NCBI GenBank assembly: GCA_900758315.1 | Contig: CAAERF010000405.1 | Location: 1-14,937, forward strand | Direction: 5' to 3' | From: an uncultured Oscillospiraceae bacterium | GTDB lineage: Bacteria; Bacillota; Clostridia; Oscillospirales; Oscillospiraceae | DNA: 14,937 nt | In this document: positions 7,491 to 14,338 of the stretch, one piece after another | How the letters are laid out: every line of letters begins with the position of its first letter | How positions within the stretch are numbered: the stretch's first letter is position 1 | Program-made: the position numbers and the translations under genes | The notes under the pieces: generated by a model | Databases searched by the model: none | Seen by the model: only the letters and a program-made list of their open reading frames with translations | What the model was told of the DNA's origin: nothing

Positions 7491-7535
7491 ATACCAGCTG
7501 GCGTTGGCCTGTACCGGCGCCGGCTGGTATTTTTT
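7491..7535 (+). terminator. Intrinsic terminator of alaA
   Basis: A 13-bp stem (7491-7503 with 7518-7530, one G-T wobble) and a 14-base loop are followed directly by a run of T (7530-7535). This is a strong rho-independent terminator. It might also act as a leader hairpin for the downstream gene, because the clc promoter starts within it. Confidence 0.85.
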
Positions 7536-7559
7536 CGTTGACAGAGAGGGAGAGAACCG

Positions 7560-8786
7560 ATGAAACGGTCGTACTGGTGTATCATTTTAGTTGCCGCGTT
7601 GGGAATCGGCGTGCTGGCGGGAGCGGTGGACGCACTGTTCGGCAGGGTGCTGCTGTGGATCACCGCCTTTCGCGGGGACCACGTGTGGGTACTGCTGCCC
7701 TTCCTGGCCCTGGCGGGTCTTGCCATTGTATTTCTCTATGGGAAAATCAGTCCGGCGTCCCAGAAGGGGATGGGACTGGTGTTTGACGCGGCCCGCAGTC
7801 CGGAAGCACGTATCCCGGTGGCGTTGATTCCGCTGGTGATGTGCGCCACCTGGCTTACCCACCTGTTCGGCGGCAGTGCCGGCCGGGAGGGTGTGGCGGT
7901 GCAGATGGGCGCCGCCATTGGCCACAACATCGGCAGACGGCTGGGAGAACCCGAGTGCGCCCGCATTCTGCTGGTCACCGGAATGGCGGCCGGATTTGCC
8001 GGCCTGTTTCGGACGCCAATCGCCGCGGTCTTTTTCGCCATGGAGGTGCTGACGGCCGGGGTGTTGCAGCTGGACACTCTGCTGCCCGCCCTGATCGGCT
8101 CCTATACCGCCTGCAATGTGTCGGCGTGGCTGGGACTGGAAAAGTTCTCGGTGGCAGTAGATGCCGTGGGACTGACGCCGGAGACGGCAGGGAAGTGCGC
8201 GGTGCTGGCGGTTCTGTTTGGCGTGACAGGCGGTGCCTTTGCCTGGCTTCTGAAGTGGGCAAAAGGGAAGTGCGCGGACCTGCTGGCCAACCCCTACTGG
8301 CGGATTGGCATCGGCGGCGCAGTGATCAGTGTGCTGTCACTGCTCTGCTTTGCCGGACGCTATTCCGGACTGGGAACCAATCTGATCGACCTGGCGTTCC
8401 ACGGCGGCACCGTGTACAGCTGGGATTTTATCGCAAAGCTGCTCTTCACGGTGATGACGCTGGCGGTGGGGTTCCAGGGCGGCGAGGTGACTCCGCTGTT
8501 CTCCATCGGTGCTGCGTTGGGTGTGGCAGTGGCACCGCTGCTGGGATTCCCGGTTCCGCTGGCGGCGGCCCTGGGGTACGCGGCGGTGTTTGGCGGCGCC
8601 ACCAACACGCTGCTTGCGCCCATCTTCATCGGGTGCGAGGTGTTTGGCTATGAGAATCTGCCCTTCTTTTTCCTGGCCTGCGGGATCGCCTATGTGTGCA
8701 GCGGAGACCTGTGTATCTATGGCGGACAGCAGGTGAGCCGGTCCTATCGCTATCCGAGCGGACTGCGGCGGGAAAACGGCGAATAA
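7560..8786 (+). CDS. CLC-family anion transporter, probable fluoride/proton antiporter (CLC-F type)
   Basis: The 408-residue, strongly hydrophobic protein has about ten membrane helices and the CLC core: GGSAGREGVAVQMG at 104-117 (gating Glu110), GMAAGFAGLFRTPIAAVFFAMEV at 141-163 given here as position and key GLFRTP, and FQGGEVTPLFSIGAALG at 305-321. The chloride-CLC motif GSGIP is absent; the position holds GMGLV (70-74) with Met71. Met71, Glu110, Glu309, Thr311 and Tyr387 keep nearly the same spacing as the Met79, Glu118, Glu318, Thr320 and Tyr396 that I recall for the Enterococcus CLC-F structure. This points to fluoride export coupled to protons across the cytoplasmic membrane. There is no CBS domain. 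An AGGGAG ribosome-binding site sits 7 nt before the ATG. I could not find a fluoride riboswitch upstream. The family call is firm; the fluoride specificity is a strong inference. Confidence 0.85.
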   Translation: MKRSYWCIILVAALGIGVLAGAVDALFGRVLLWITAFRGDHVWVLLPFLALAGLAIVFLYGKISPASQKGMGLVFDAARSPEARIPVALIPLVMCATWLTHLFGGSAGREGVAVQMGAAIGHNIGRRLGEPECARILLVTGMAAGFAGLFRTPIAAVFFAMEVLTAGVLQLDTLLPALIGSYTACNVSAWLGLEKFSVAVDAVGLTPETAGKCAVLAVLFGVTGGAFAWLLKWAKGKCADLLANPYWRIGIGGAVISVLSLLCFAGRYSGLGTNLIDLAFHGGTVYSWDFIAKLLFTVMTLAVGFQGGEVTPLFSIGAALGVAVAPLLGFPVPLAAALGYAAVFGGATNTLLAPIFIGCEVFGYENLPFFFLACGIAYVCSGDLCIYGGQQVSRSYRYPSGLRRENGE

Positions 8787-8804
8787 TCCAGAAAAATACA
8801 AAGG

Positions 8805-8869
8805 AAGCGCCCATAATCCGGCATTAACTGAAATCAGCCGGCAGGATGCGGCGCTTTTCTTTTATTTTC
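8805..8869 (+). terminator. Terminator after the CLC gene
   Basis: The arms AAGCGCC (8805-8811) and GGCGCTT (8850-8856) enclose an inner CCGGC/GCCGG stem. A T-rich tail follows (8855-8869). It starts 19 bases past the stop codon. Confidence 0.75.
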
Positions 8870-8902
8870 TGCGCGAGAGACGGAAAAATGCGCAAGATTG
8901 CA

Positions 8903-8931
8903 TTGACAATGATCCATACAGCATGTATATT
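8903..8931 (+). promoter_or_regulatory. Consensus sigma-A promoter of potABCD
   Basis: A perfect TTGACA (8903-8908), a 17-base spacer and TATATT (8926-8931) predict a start near 8938 and a leader of about 50 nt. It is the only promoter in the window with a full consensus -35 box. Confidence 0.8.
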
Positions 8932-8935
8932 GACG

Positions 8936-8962
8936 TTATATTACTTTACTCAGGTAATAAAA
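8936..8962. promoter_or_regulatory. Operator-like inverted repeat at the pot start site
   Basis: TTATATTAC (8936-8944) and GTAATAAAA (8954-8962) form an inverted repeat with 8 of 9 positions pairing and a 9-base spacer. It covers about +1 to +25 of the predicted transcript, a typical repressor position. No regulator is encoded in the operon. Confidence 0.4.
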
Positions 8963-8986
8963 AGAAAAAGAAACGGGGGAGGATAA

Positions 8987-10168
8987 ATGTCCAAAGAGTT
9001 GATCCGCCTGAGCAATTGCACGATGGCGTTTGACGACGAAACGATTTTGAACAGCATAAACTTGTATATCAATGATCAGGAGTTCCTCACACTGTTAGGC
9101 CCTTCCGGTTGCGGAAAGACGACAACATTGCGTATCATTGGCGGCTTTTTAGAGCCCACCAGCGGCGAAGTGTACTTTGACGGTGTGAGGATCAATGATG
9201 TTCCGCCTCATAAGCGGATGGTCAACACGGTATTCCAAAAGTACGCTCTGTTCCCGCACCTGAACGTGTTTGAGAACGTGGCCTTTGGCCTGCGCATTCC
9301 CAAAGCGGACCCCAGCCAACCCGGAAAGAAGGTGAAACTTTCCAAGGAGGAGATCCGAAAACGGGTGCTGGAGATGCTGGAGATTGTCAGCCTCAAGGGC
9401 TTTGAGGAGCGCAGTGTCACCTCACTCTCCGGCGGTCAGCAGCAGCGGGTGGCCATCGCCCGGGCGCTGGTGAACCACCCCAAGGTGCTGCTGTTGGACG
9501 AACCTCTTGGTGCGCTGGATATGCGTCTGCGCAAGGACATGCAGAACGAACTGAAAAACATCCAGCAGGCCATGGGGATTACCTTCGTCTACGTGACCCA
9601 CGATCAGGAAGAGGCTCTGGCCATGAGCGACACGGTCGTGGTGATGAACGAGGGTGTTATCCAGCAGATTGGCACGCCGGAGGACATCTACAACGAGCCG
9701 AAAAACGCCTTCGTGGCGGACTTCATCGGCGAGAGCAACATTGTGGACGGCATTATGCACGCCGACGGAGTGGTGGAGATTTTTCACCGGAAGTTCCGCT
9801 GCCTGGATGAGGGATTCGCTCCCATGGAGCCGGTGGATGTGGTAATCCGTCCCGAGGATGTCCAGATTGTCCCGGAAAAAGAGGGACAGCTGGTGGGTAC
9901 CGTGACCAACGTGACCTTCAAAGGGGTTCATTACGATATTATCGTGGACTTTTACGGATTCAAATGGCTGATTCAGACCACCCGGTTCTGTCCGGTGGGG
10001 GCGAAGATCGGCATCAAGGTGGATCCCGACGGCTTCCACGTGATGAAGAAAAGCCGCTATTCCGGTATGTTCGGAGATTACAGCTCCTACAGCGAGGAGT
10101 ATGAGGAGCTGGCGGATGTGAACTATGACCCCGACGAGGATGAGGGCGGCGCCGATGAAAAGGAATAG
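8987..10168 (+). CDS. potA: Spermidine/putrescine ABC importer ATPase PotA
   Basis: The 393-residue ATPase drives polyamine uptake from the cytoplasmic side of the PotBC channel. Motifs are Walker [10 protein letters not shown] (38-46), the Q-loop [10 protein letters not shown] (82-91), the signature [15 protein letters not shown] (147-161), Walker B VLLLDEP (167-173), the D-loop GALD and the switch histidine in THDQEEAL (204-211). A C-terminal TOBE-like regulatory region ([10 protein letters not shown] onward) follows. The last 31 residues are strongly acidic (14 Asp/Glu against one Lys), an extension beyond the usual end of the family. GGGGGAGGA lies just before the ATG. The gene overlaps potB by 14 bases. 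It heads an operon behind a consensus promoter and an inverted repeat. Confidence 0.94.
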   Translation: MSKELIRLSNCTMAFDDETILNSINLYINDQEFLTLLGPSGCGKTTTLRIIGGFLEPTSGEVYFDGVRINDVPPHKRMVNTVFQKYALFPHLNVFENVAFGLRIPKADPSQPGKKVKLSKEEIRKRVLEMLEIVSLKGFEERSVTSLSGGQQQRVAIARALVNHPKVLLLDEPLGALDMRLRKDMQNELKNIQQAMGITFVYVTHDQEEALAMSDTVVVMNEGVIQQIGTPEDIYNEPKNAFVADFIGESNIVDGIMHADGVVEIFHRKFRCLDEGFAPMEPVDVVIRPEDVQIVPEKEGQLVGTVTNVTFKGVHYDIIVDFYGFKWLIQTTRFCPVGAKIGIKVDPDGFHVMKKSRYSGMFGDYSSYSEEYEELADVNYDPDEDEGGADEKE

Positions 10169-11006
10169 GCTGTTCTCCGTCCCCTACGTGGGATGGATGG
10201 CGCTGTTTGTAGTCGCGCCCATTGTGCTGGTGGTGTGCTATGCGTTCACCACCGCGGACGGTGGATTTACTCTGTCCAACTTTACCCGAATGACCAACTA
10301 TATCGGGGTGTTCCTGCGCAGCTTCTGGCTGGCCTTCCTGGCCACTGCCATCTGTCTGCTGCTGGGCTATCCCGTGGCCTATCTGATTTCCCGGGAACAG
10401 GCCAGAGTGCAGCGAATGTGCATGGCGCTGGTGATGCTGCCCATGTGGATGAATTTCCTGCTACGCACCTACGCCTGGATGTCCATTCTGGAAAACACCG
10501 GGCTGCTCAACCGGTTTTTCTCGGCCATCGGGCTGATAGACCTGGTGAACAGCCTGACCGGCTCCAACCTGACCCATTTTAATATGATTAACACCCCGGG
10601 CGCGGTGGTGCTGGGCATGGTGTACAACTTCCTGCCCTTTATGATTCTGCCCATCCAGTCGGTGCTGGGAAAGATCGACCGCAACCTCATTGAGGCCGCG
10701 GAGGATCTGGGCGCCAACAGCTTCCAGGTGTTCCGGAAGGTGATTTTCCCGCTGAGCCTGCCCGGCGTGCTGTCCGGCATCACCATGGTGTTTGTCCCGG
10801 CAGTGAGCACCTTCGCCATCTCCAAGCTGCTGGGCGGCGGCAAGGATCTGCTGCTGGGCGACCTGATTGAGGTCCAGTTCCTGGGCAGCGCCTATAATCC
10901 CCACCTGGGCTCCGCCATCAGCCTGGTGATGATGGTGATCGTCATGATCTGCATGCTCATCATGAACCGGTTCGGCGAGGGAGAAGAAACGGCGGTGATG
11001 CTATGA
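10155..11006 (+). CDS. potB: Polyamine ABC importer permease PotB
   Basis: The 283-residue membrane protein has six predicted hydrophobic segments. The first is at about residues 12-31, others include about 56-76, 87-110, 150-171, 207-223 and 254-271. The EAA coupling loop, [20 protein letters not shown] (180-199), contacts PotA. The start is placed at ATG 10155, inside the end of potA, because GAGGG lies 8 nt upstream and [15 protein letters not shown] is a typical PotB N-terminus. An ATG at 10125 in the same frame lies deep in potA and is less likely. The stop overlaps potC by ATGA, suggesting translational coupling. With PotC it forms the membrane channel for spermidine or putrescine. Confidence 0.93.
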   Translation: MKRNRLFSVPYVGWMALFVVAPIVLVVCYAFTTADGGFTLSNFTRMTNYIGVFLRSFWLAFLATAICLLLGYPVAYLISREQARVQRMCMALVMLPMWMNFLLRTYAWMSILENTGLLNRFFSAIGLIDLVNSLTGSNLTHFNMINTPGAVVLGMVYNFLPFMILPIQSVLGKIDRNLIEAAEDLGANSFQVFRKVIFPLSLPGVLSGITMVFVPAVSTFAISKLLGGGKDLLLGDLIEVQFLGSAYNPHLGSAISLVMMVIVMICMLIMNRFGEGEETAVML

Positions 11007-11827
11007 GACAGGAACGGAGAGTCGGAAGCCGTCTGTTTATGGCGCTGGTCTTCCTGTTTTTGTACGCACCCATTTTTGTGCTCATCGTGTTCTCCTTTAA
11101 CAGCAGCAAAAGCCGTGCCGTCTGGACCGGTTTCTCTCTGGATTGGTACCGGGAGCTGATACAGGACAGCGAGATTCTCAGCGCGCTGAGTACAACCTTG
11201 ACCGTGTCCATTCTGGCGGCGCTGATCGCCACGGTGGCTGGAACGTTTGCGGCCATCGGCTTTTACAACATGCGCAAAAAGTGGAGCCGTCCACTGCTCA
11301 CCATCAACAATATTCCGGTGGTGAACGCGGACATCGCCACCGGCGTCAGCCTGTGTCTGTTTTTTGTGGCGGCCGGCACCATCTTCCACTTTGACCTGGG
11401 CTACGGCACCCTGCTCATCGCCCACATCACCTTTAATATTCCCTATGTGATCATGTCCATCATGCCCAAGCTGTATCAGATGGATAAGAACCTCATTGAC
11501 GCGGCGCAGGACCTGGGCTGCACCTGGATCCAGGCGTTTTTCAAGGTGGTGGTACCTGAGATCATGCCCGGTATCATCAACGGCCTGCTGATCGCCTTCA
11601 CCATGAGTATCGACGACTTTGTCATCAGCTACTTTACTGCGGGCAGCAAGGTCCAGACCCTGTCCATGACCATCTATTCCATGACCCGGAAGCGGATCAG
11701 CCCGGAGATCAACGCGGTCTCCACTCTGCTCTTTGTCACGGTGCTGATTCTGCTGGCGATTGTCAACGTCCGGGAGGTCCGGCAGGAACGGGCCCACAAG
11801 AAGGCCGTGGCCCGGATCCAGCAGTGA
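11003..11827 (+). CDS. potC: Polyamine ABC importer permease PotC
   Basis: The 274-residue protein is the second permease subunit. It has an N-terminal membrane segment at about 12-31, further segments to about residue 260, and the EAA-type loop DAAQDLGCTWIQAFFKVVVP (166-185). MSIDDFVISYFTAG (201-214) is typical of PotC. It begins in the ATGA overlap with potB and ends 16 bases before potD, so it is translated as part of the same operon. The C-terminal tail is basic (RQERAHKKAVARIQQ) and should be cytoplasmic. Confidence 0.93.
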   Translation: MRQERRVGSRLFMALVFLFLYAPIFVLIVFSFNSSKSRAVWTGFSLDWYRELIQDSEILSALSTTLTVSILAALIATVAGTFAAIGFYNMRKKWSRPLLTINNIPVVNADIATGVSLCLFFVAAGTIFHFDLGYGTLLIAHITFNIPYVIMSIMPKLYQMDKNLIDAAQDLGCTWIQAFFKVVVPEIMPGIINGLLIAFTMSIDDFVISYFTAGSKVQTLSMTIYSMTRKRISPEINAVSTLLFVTVLILLAIVNVREVRQERAHKKAVARIQQ

Positions 11828-11843
11828 AGGAGGAGAGCAAGAG

Positions 11844-12920
11844 ATGAAGCGTTTTCTATGTCTGCTGCTGGCCCTGGCCGCGCTCTGTACCTGGAGTTTG
11901 TCCGGATGCGGCACGGGAGACGGATCGGCATCTACGTCGACACCGGCCAGCGGACGGGAAGTCAATGTGTGCTCCTGGGGTGAGTATATTGAGACGGATC
12001 TGATCGATCAGTTTGAGGAGGAGACCGGCATCAAGGTGAACTATACCACCACTGAGAGCAACGAGACCCTGTACTCCCTGCTGAAAACCGGCGGATCCAG
12101 CTACGATGTGATCGTGCCCTCGGACTATATGGTCTCCCGCCTCATTGACGAGGGGATGCTGGAGGAGCTGGACTTTTCCAATATCCCGAACTTTGATCAG
12201 ATCGGCGATGACTACAAGTATCTGGACTACGACCCGGAGAACCTGTACTCGGTGCCCTATACCTGGGGAACCACCGGCATCATTTACAACACAAAGATGG
12301 TGACCAAGCCGGTGGACAGCTGGTCCATCCTCTTCGATGAGGACTACAAGGGCGAGATCCTGATGATCGACAACCCCAGGGATGCTATGGGCGTGGCGCT
12401 GATGTATCTGGGCTACTCCATCAACACCACGGACCGGGAGGAACTCCAGGAGGCCTATGAGCTGCTCCGGAGCCAGAAGCCCATTCTCCAGGCCTACGTC
12501 ATGGACCAGATCTTTGACAAGCTGGAGGGCGGCGAGGCTGCCATGGGTGTCTACTACGCCGGCGACTTCCTGGCCATGAAGGAGAACAATCCCGATTTGG
12601 CGTTCGCCATCCCCAAAGAGGGCGCCAACTTCTTTGTGGACGCCATGTGCATCCCCAAGGGCGCCAAGCACAAGGCGGAAGGCGAGGCGTGGATTGACTT
12701 CATGTGCACCTACGATGCCTCGCTGGCCAACCTGGAGTATATCTGGTATGGCAGTCCCAATACCAAGGCCATGGAGGATTTCCTGACCGAGTTGGAGCCG
12801 GAGGATGCGGCTGTGCTGAATCCCAGCAAGGAGACCCTGGATCAGTGTGAAATGTTCCTGAATCTGCCTCAGGACATCTTAAATCTTTACGATGAGCTGT
12901 GGGTTCTGCTGAAGAGCTGA
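11844..12920 (+). CDS. potD: Polyamine-binding lipoprotein PotD
   Basis: The 358-residue product starts with a lipoprotein signal: basic MKR, a hydrophobic stretch and the lipobox LSGC, with Cys22 as the acylation site. It would be tethered to the outer face of the membrane and deliver spermidine or putrescine to PotBC. The mature part follows E. coli PotD closely: CSWGEY (43-48), YTTTESNETLYSLLKT (67-82), YDVIVPSDY (87-95), SVPYTWGTTGI (136-146) and VDAMCIP (265-271). Relative to my recollection of E. coli pocket residues, Trp34, Tyr37, Asp257 and Tyr293 are kept as Trp45, Tyr48, Asp266 and Tyr302. Asp168, Glu171, Trp229 and Trp255 appear as Asn177, Asp180, Tyr238 and Phe264. AGGAGG 10 nt before ATG 11844 and the signal peptide fix the start. 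It is the last gene of the operon. Confidence 0.93.
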   Translation: MKRFLCLLLALAALCTWSLSGCGTGDGSASTSTPASGREVNVCSWGEYIETDLIDQFEEETGIKVNYTTTESNETLYSLLKTGGSSYDVIVPSDYMVSRLIDEGMLEELDFSNIPNFDQIGDDYKYLDYDPENLYSVPYTWGTTGIIYNTKMVTKPVDSWSILFDEDYKGEILMIDNPRDAMGVALMYLGYSINTTDREELQEAYELLRSQKPILQAYVMDQIFDKLEGGEAAMGVYYAGDFLAMKENNPDLAFAIPKEGANFFVDAMCIPKGAKHKAEGEAWIDFMCTYDASLANLEYIWYGSPNTKAMEDFLTELEPEDAAVLNPSKETLDQCEMFLNLPQDILNLYDELWVLLKS

Positions 12921-12921
12921 A

Positions 12922-12984
12922 CCGTGGCAAAGACAAACACCGTCGAAATTTGATTCGGCGGTGTTTGATCTGCCATGGACTTTT
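12922..12984 (+). terminator. Long hairpin terminator of potABCD
   Basis: A 14-bp inner stem (12934-12947 with 12954-12967, one wobble, 6-base loop) is extended by an 8-bp outer stem (12922-12929 with 12971-12978) across a small internal loop. TTTT follows at 12981-12984. The outer right arm overlaps the -35 box of the cinA promoter. Confidence 0.7.
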
Positions 12985-13004
12985 CGACAGCGACACAGTA
13001 TAAT
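12976..13004 (+). promoter_or_regulatory. cinA promoter
   Basis: TGGACT (12976-12981), a 17-base spacer and a perfect TATAAT (12999-13004) predict a start near 13011. That leaves only about 22 nt of leader, which holds the ribosome-binding site. Confidence 0.7.
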
Positions 13005-13018
13005 AAAGTGAAATTGGG

Positions 13019-13024
13019 AGGAGG
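13019..13024 (+). promoter_or_regulatory. Ribosome-binding site choosing the cinA start
   Basis: AGGAGG lies 8 nt before ATG 13033 but only 4 nt before an out-of-frame ATG at 13029 that meets a stop after four codons. The spacing supports 13033. Confidence 0.75.
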
Positions 13025-13032
13025 CTTTATGA

Positions 13033-14280
13033 ATGACAGCTGAGATCTTGTGTGTGGGAACCGAGCTGCTGCTGGGGGATATTGTGAACACCAACGCGGC
13101 CTATATTGCGCGGGAACTGGCCAGAATTGGAATTGACCTGTACCATCAGACGGTGGTGGGGGACAACCCGGAGCGGCTGAAGCGGGCGCTGAACGACGCC
13201 TTTGAACGGGCGGATCTGGTGGTCACCACAGGCGGCCTCGGCCCCACCTTTGACGATGTGACCAAGGAGACGGTGGCGGCCTACTTTGGCAAGAAGATGG
13301 TGCGTAACCAGGAGGCCATGGACCGCATCGCCAGCTATTACGAAAAGCGGGGCATTGAGCTGACCGATAACACGAAGAAGCAGGCGGATCTGCCGGAGGG
13401 CTGTATCGTGTTCCAGAACAATCACGGTACGGCACCGGGCCTGGCCATGGAGGGCAAGGGCAAGGTGGTCATCATGCTTCCCGGTCCGCCCAGCGAGATG
13501 ATTCCCATGTTTGACAACTCTGCTGTACCCTATCTGATGCAGTACTCCGGCAAGACCATTGTCTCCAGCACCATCCATTTCTTCGGCATCGGAGAGAGCC
13601 TGCTGGAATCCCGGATGCACGAGTACATGCTGGCCCACAGCAACCCGTCGGTGGCGCCCTACGCTAAGGACGGCGAGGTGCAGGTCCGGGTCACGGCCTC
13701 CGCACACACCAAGGAAGAAGCGGAAGCCATGATTCAGCCGGTGGTAGAGGAGATCTGCCGGGACTACGGCAAGTACTTATACGGCGTGGACATCGGTACC
13801 ATGCAGAACGCCCTGGTGCAGGAACTGCGGAAGAAGGGACTCACCATTGCTGTGGCAGAGGGATGCTCCGGCGGCAACGTGGTCAAACGGATCACCGAGG
13901 TACCCGGCAGTGACCAGGTCTTTGAGATGGGCGTTGTGACCAACACGGTCCGGGCCCGGGAGAAGCTGGCCGGCGTAAAAGCGGAGACCATGGCTCAGTA
14001 TGGCGTCTACTCGGAGGAGACCGCCCGGGAGATGGCTGAGGGCATCCGGAATCGCTCCGGCGCGGATATCGGAATCGCCATCACGGGCCGGACGGGACTG
14101 GAGTCGGATACGGTGGGTGAAGATCTGGGTCTGGTCTATGTGGCGGTGGACAGCGAGGCCTATCGCCATGTGACAAAGGTGGACCTGGCGGGGAACCGCA
14201 AGGCTCAGAGTGAGTTTGTCCGTTACGTAGGTTCCTCTTCCGCCCTTTGGAACGGGCTGAAAGCGGCCTGGAAAAGCTGA
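13033..14280 (+). CDS. cinA: CinA: MoCF/COG1058 domain plus a degenerate NMN-deamidase domain
   Basis: The 415-residue protein has the standard CinA layout. The N-terminal MoCF-like domain carries VGTELLLGDIVNTN (8-21), TTGGLGPTFDDVTKE (65-79) and LPGPPSEM (149-156), all intact. In characterised homologues it acts as an ADP-ribose/nucleotide pyrophosphatase. A linker region follows to about 255. The C-terminal CinA/PncC domain (about 256-410) normally deamidates nicotinamide mononucleotide in pyridine nucleotide recycling. Here the usual AESCTGG reads AEGCSGG (275-281), the usual AYSNxxK segment reads TNTVRAR (303-309), and the usual TGIAGPxGG reads TGRTGLESD (351-359). The expected Ser, Tyr and Lys are therefore missing although the fold-defining residues remain. 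The gene has its own promoter and terminator and follows potD without obvious functional linkage. Confidence 0.92.
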   Translation: MTAEILCVGTELLLGDIVNTNAAYIARELARIGIDLYHQTVVGDNPERLKRALNDAFERADLVVTTGGLGPTFDDVTKETVAAYFGKKMVRNQEAMDRIASYYEKRGIELTDNTKKQADLPEGCIVFQNNHGTAPGLAMEGKGKVVIMLPGPPSEMIPMFDNSAVPYLMQYSGKTIVSSTIHFFGIGESLLESRMHEYMLAHSNPSVAPYAKDGEVQVRVTASAHTKEEAEAMIQPVVEEICRDYGKYLYGVDIGTMQNALVQELRKKGLTIAVAEGCSGGNVVKRITEVPGSDQVFEMGVVTNTVRAREKLAGVKAETMAQYGVYSEETAREMAEGIRNRSGADIGIAITGRTGLESDTVGEDLGLVYVAVDSEAYRHVTKVDLAGNRKAQSEFVRYVGSSSALWNGLKAAWKS

Positions 14281-14295
14281 TTGCGCTGTGATAAG

Positions 14296-14328
14296 ACGCC
14301 AGCCGGATCGAGTGACCGGCTGGCGTTT
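14296..14328. terminator. Bidirectional terminator between cinA and the HAD gene
   Basis: A perfect 11-bp stem, ACGCCAGCCGG (14296-14306) with its complement (14316-14326), encloses a 9-base loop. A TTTGT tail follows on the plus strand. It lies 15 bases after cinA and about 10 bases beyond the end of the convergent HAD gene, so it can serve both. Confidence 0.7.
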
Positions 14329-14338
14329 GTGGTAATTG

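Noticed and set aside
7435..7559. Fluoride riboswitch upstream of the CLC gene
   Set aside because: I could not find the conserved GAUG-containing pseudoknot pattern; the only structure is the terminator hairpin.
11760..11843. Longer potD start inside potC
   Set aside because: It would place 28 extra residues before the lipoprotein signal peptide. ATG 11844 has a good ribosome-binding site.
10892..11965. 357-codon minus-strand frame opposite potC and the start of potD
   Set aside because: It is His/Asp/Arg/Gln-rich with no domain and crosses two certain genes. It is a shadow frame.
13029..13043. Four-codon reading frame overlapping the cinA start, considered as a leader peptide
   Set aside because: It is too close to the ribosome-binding site, has no attenuator structure, and looks coincidental.
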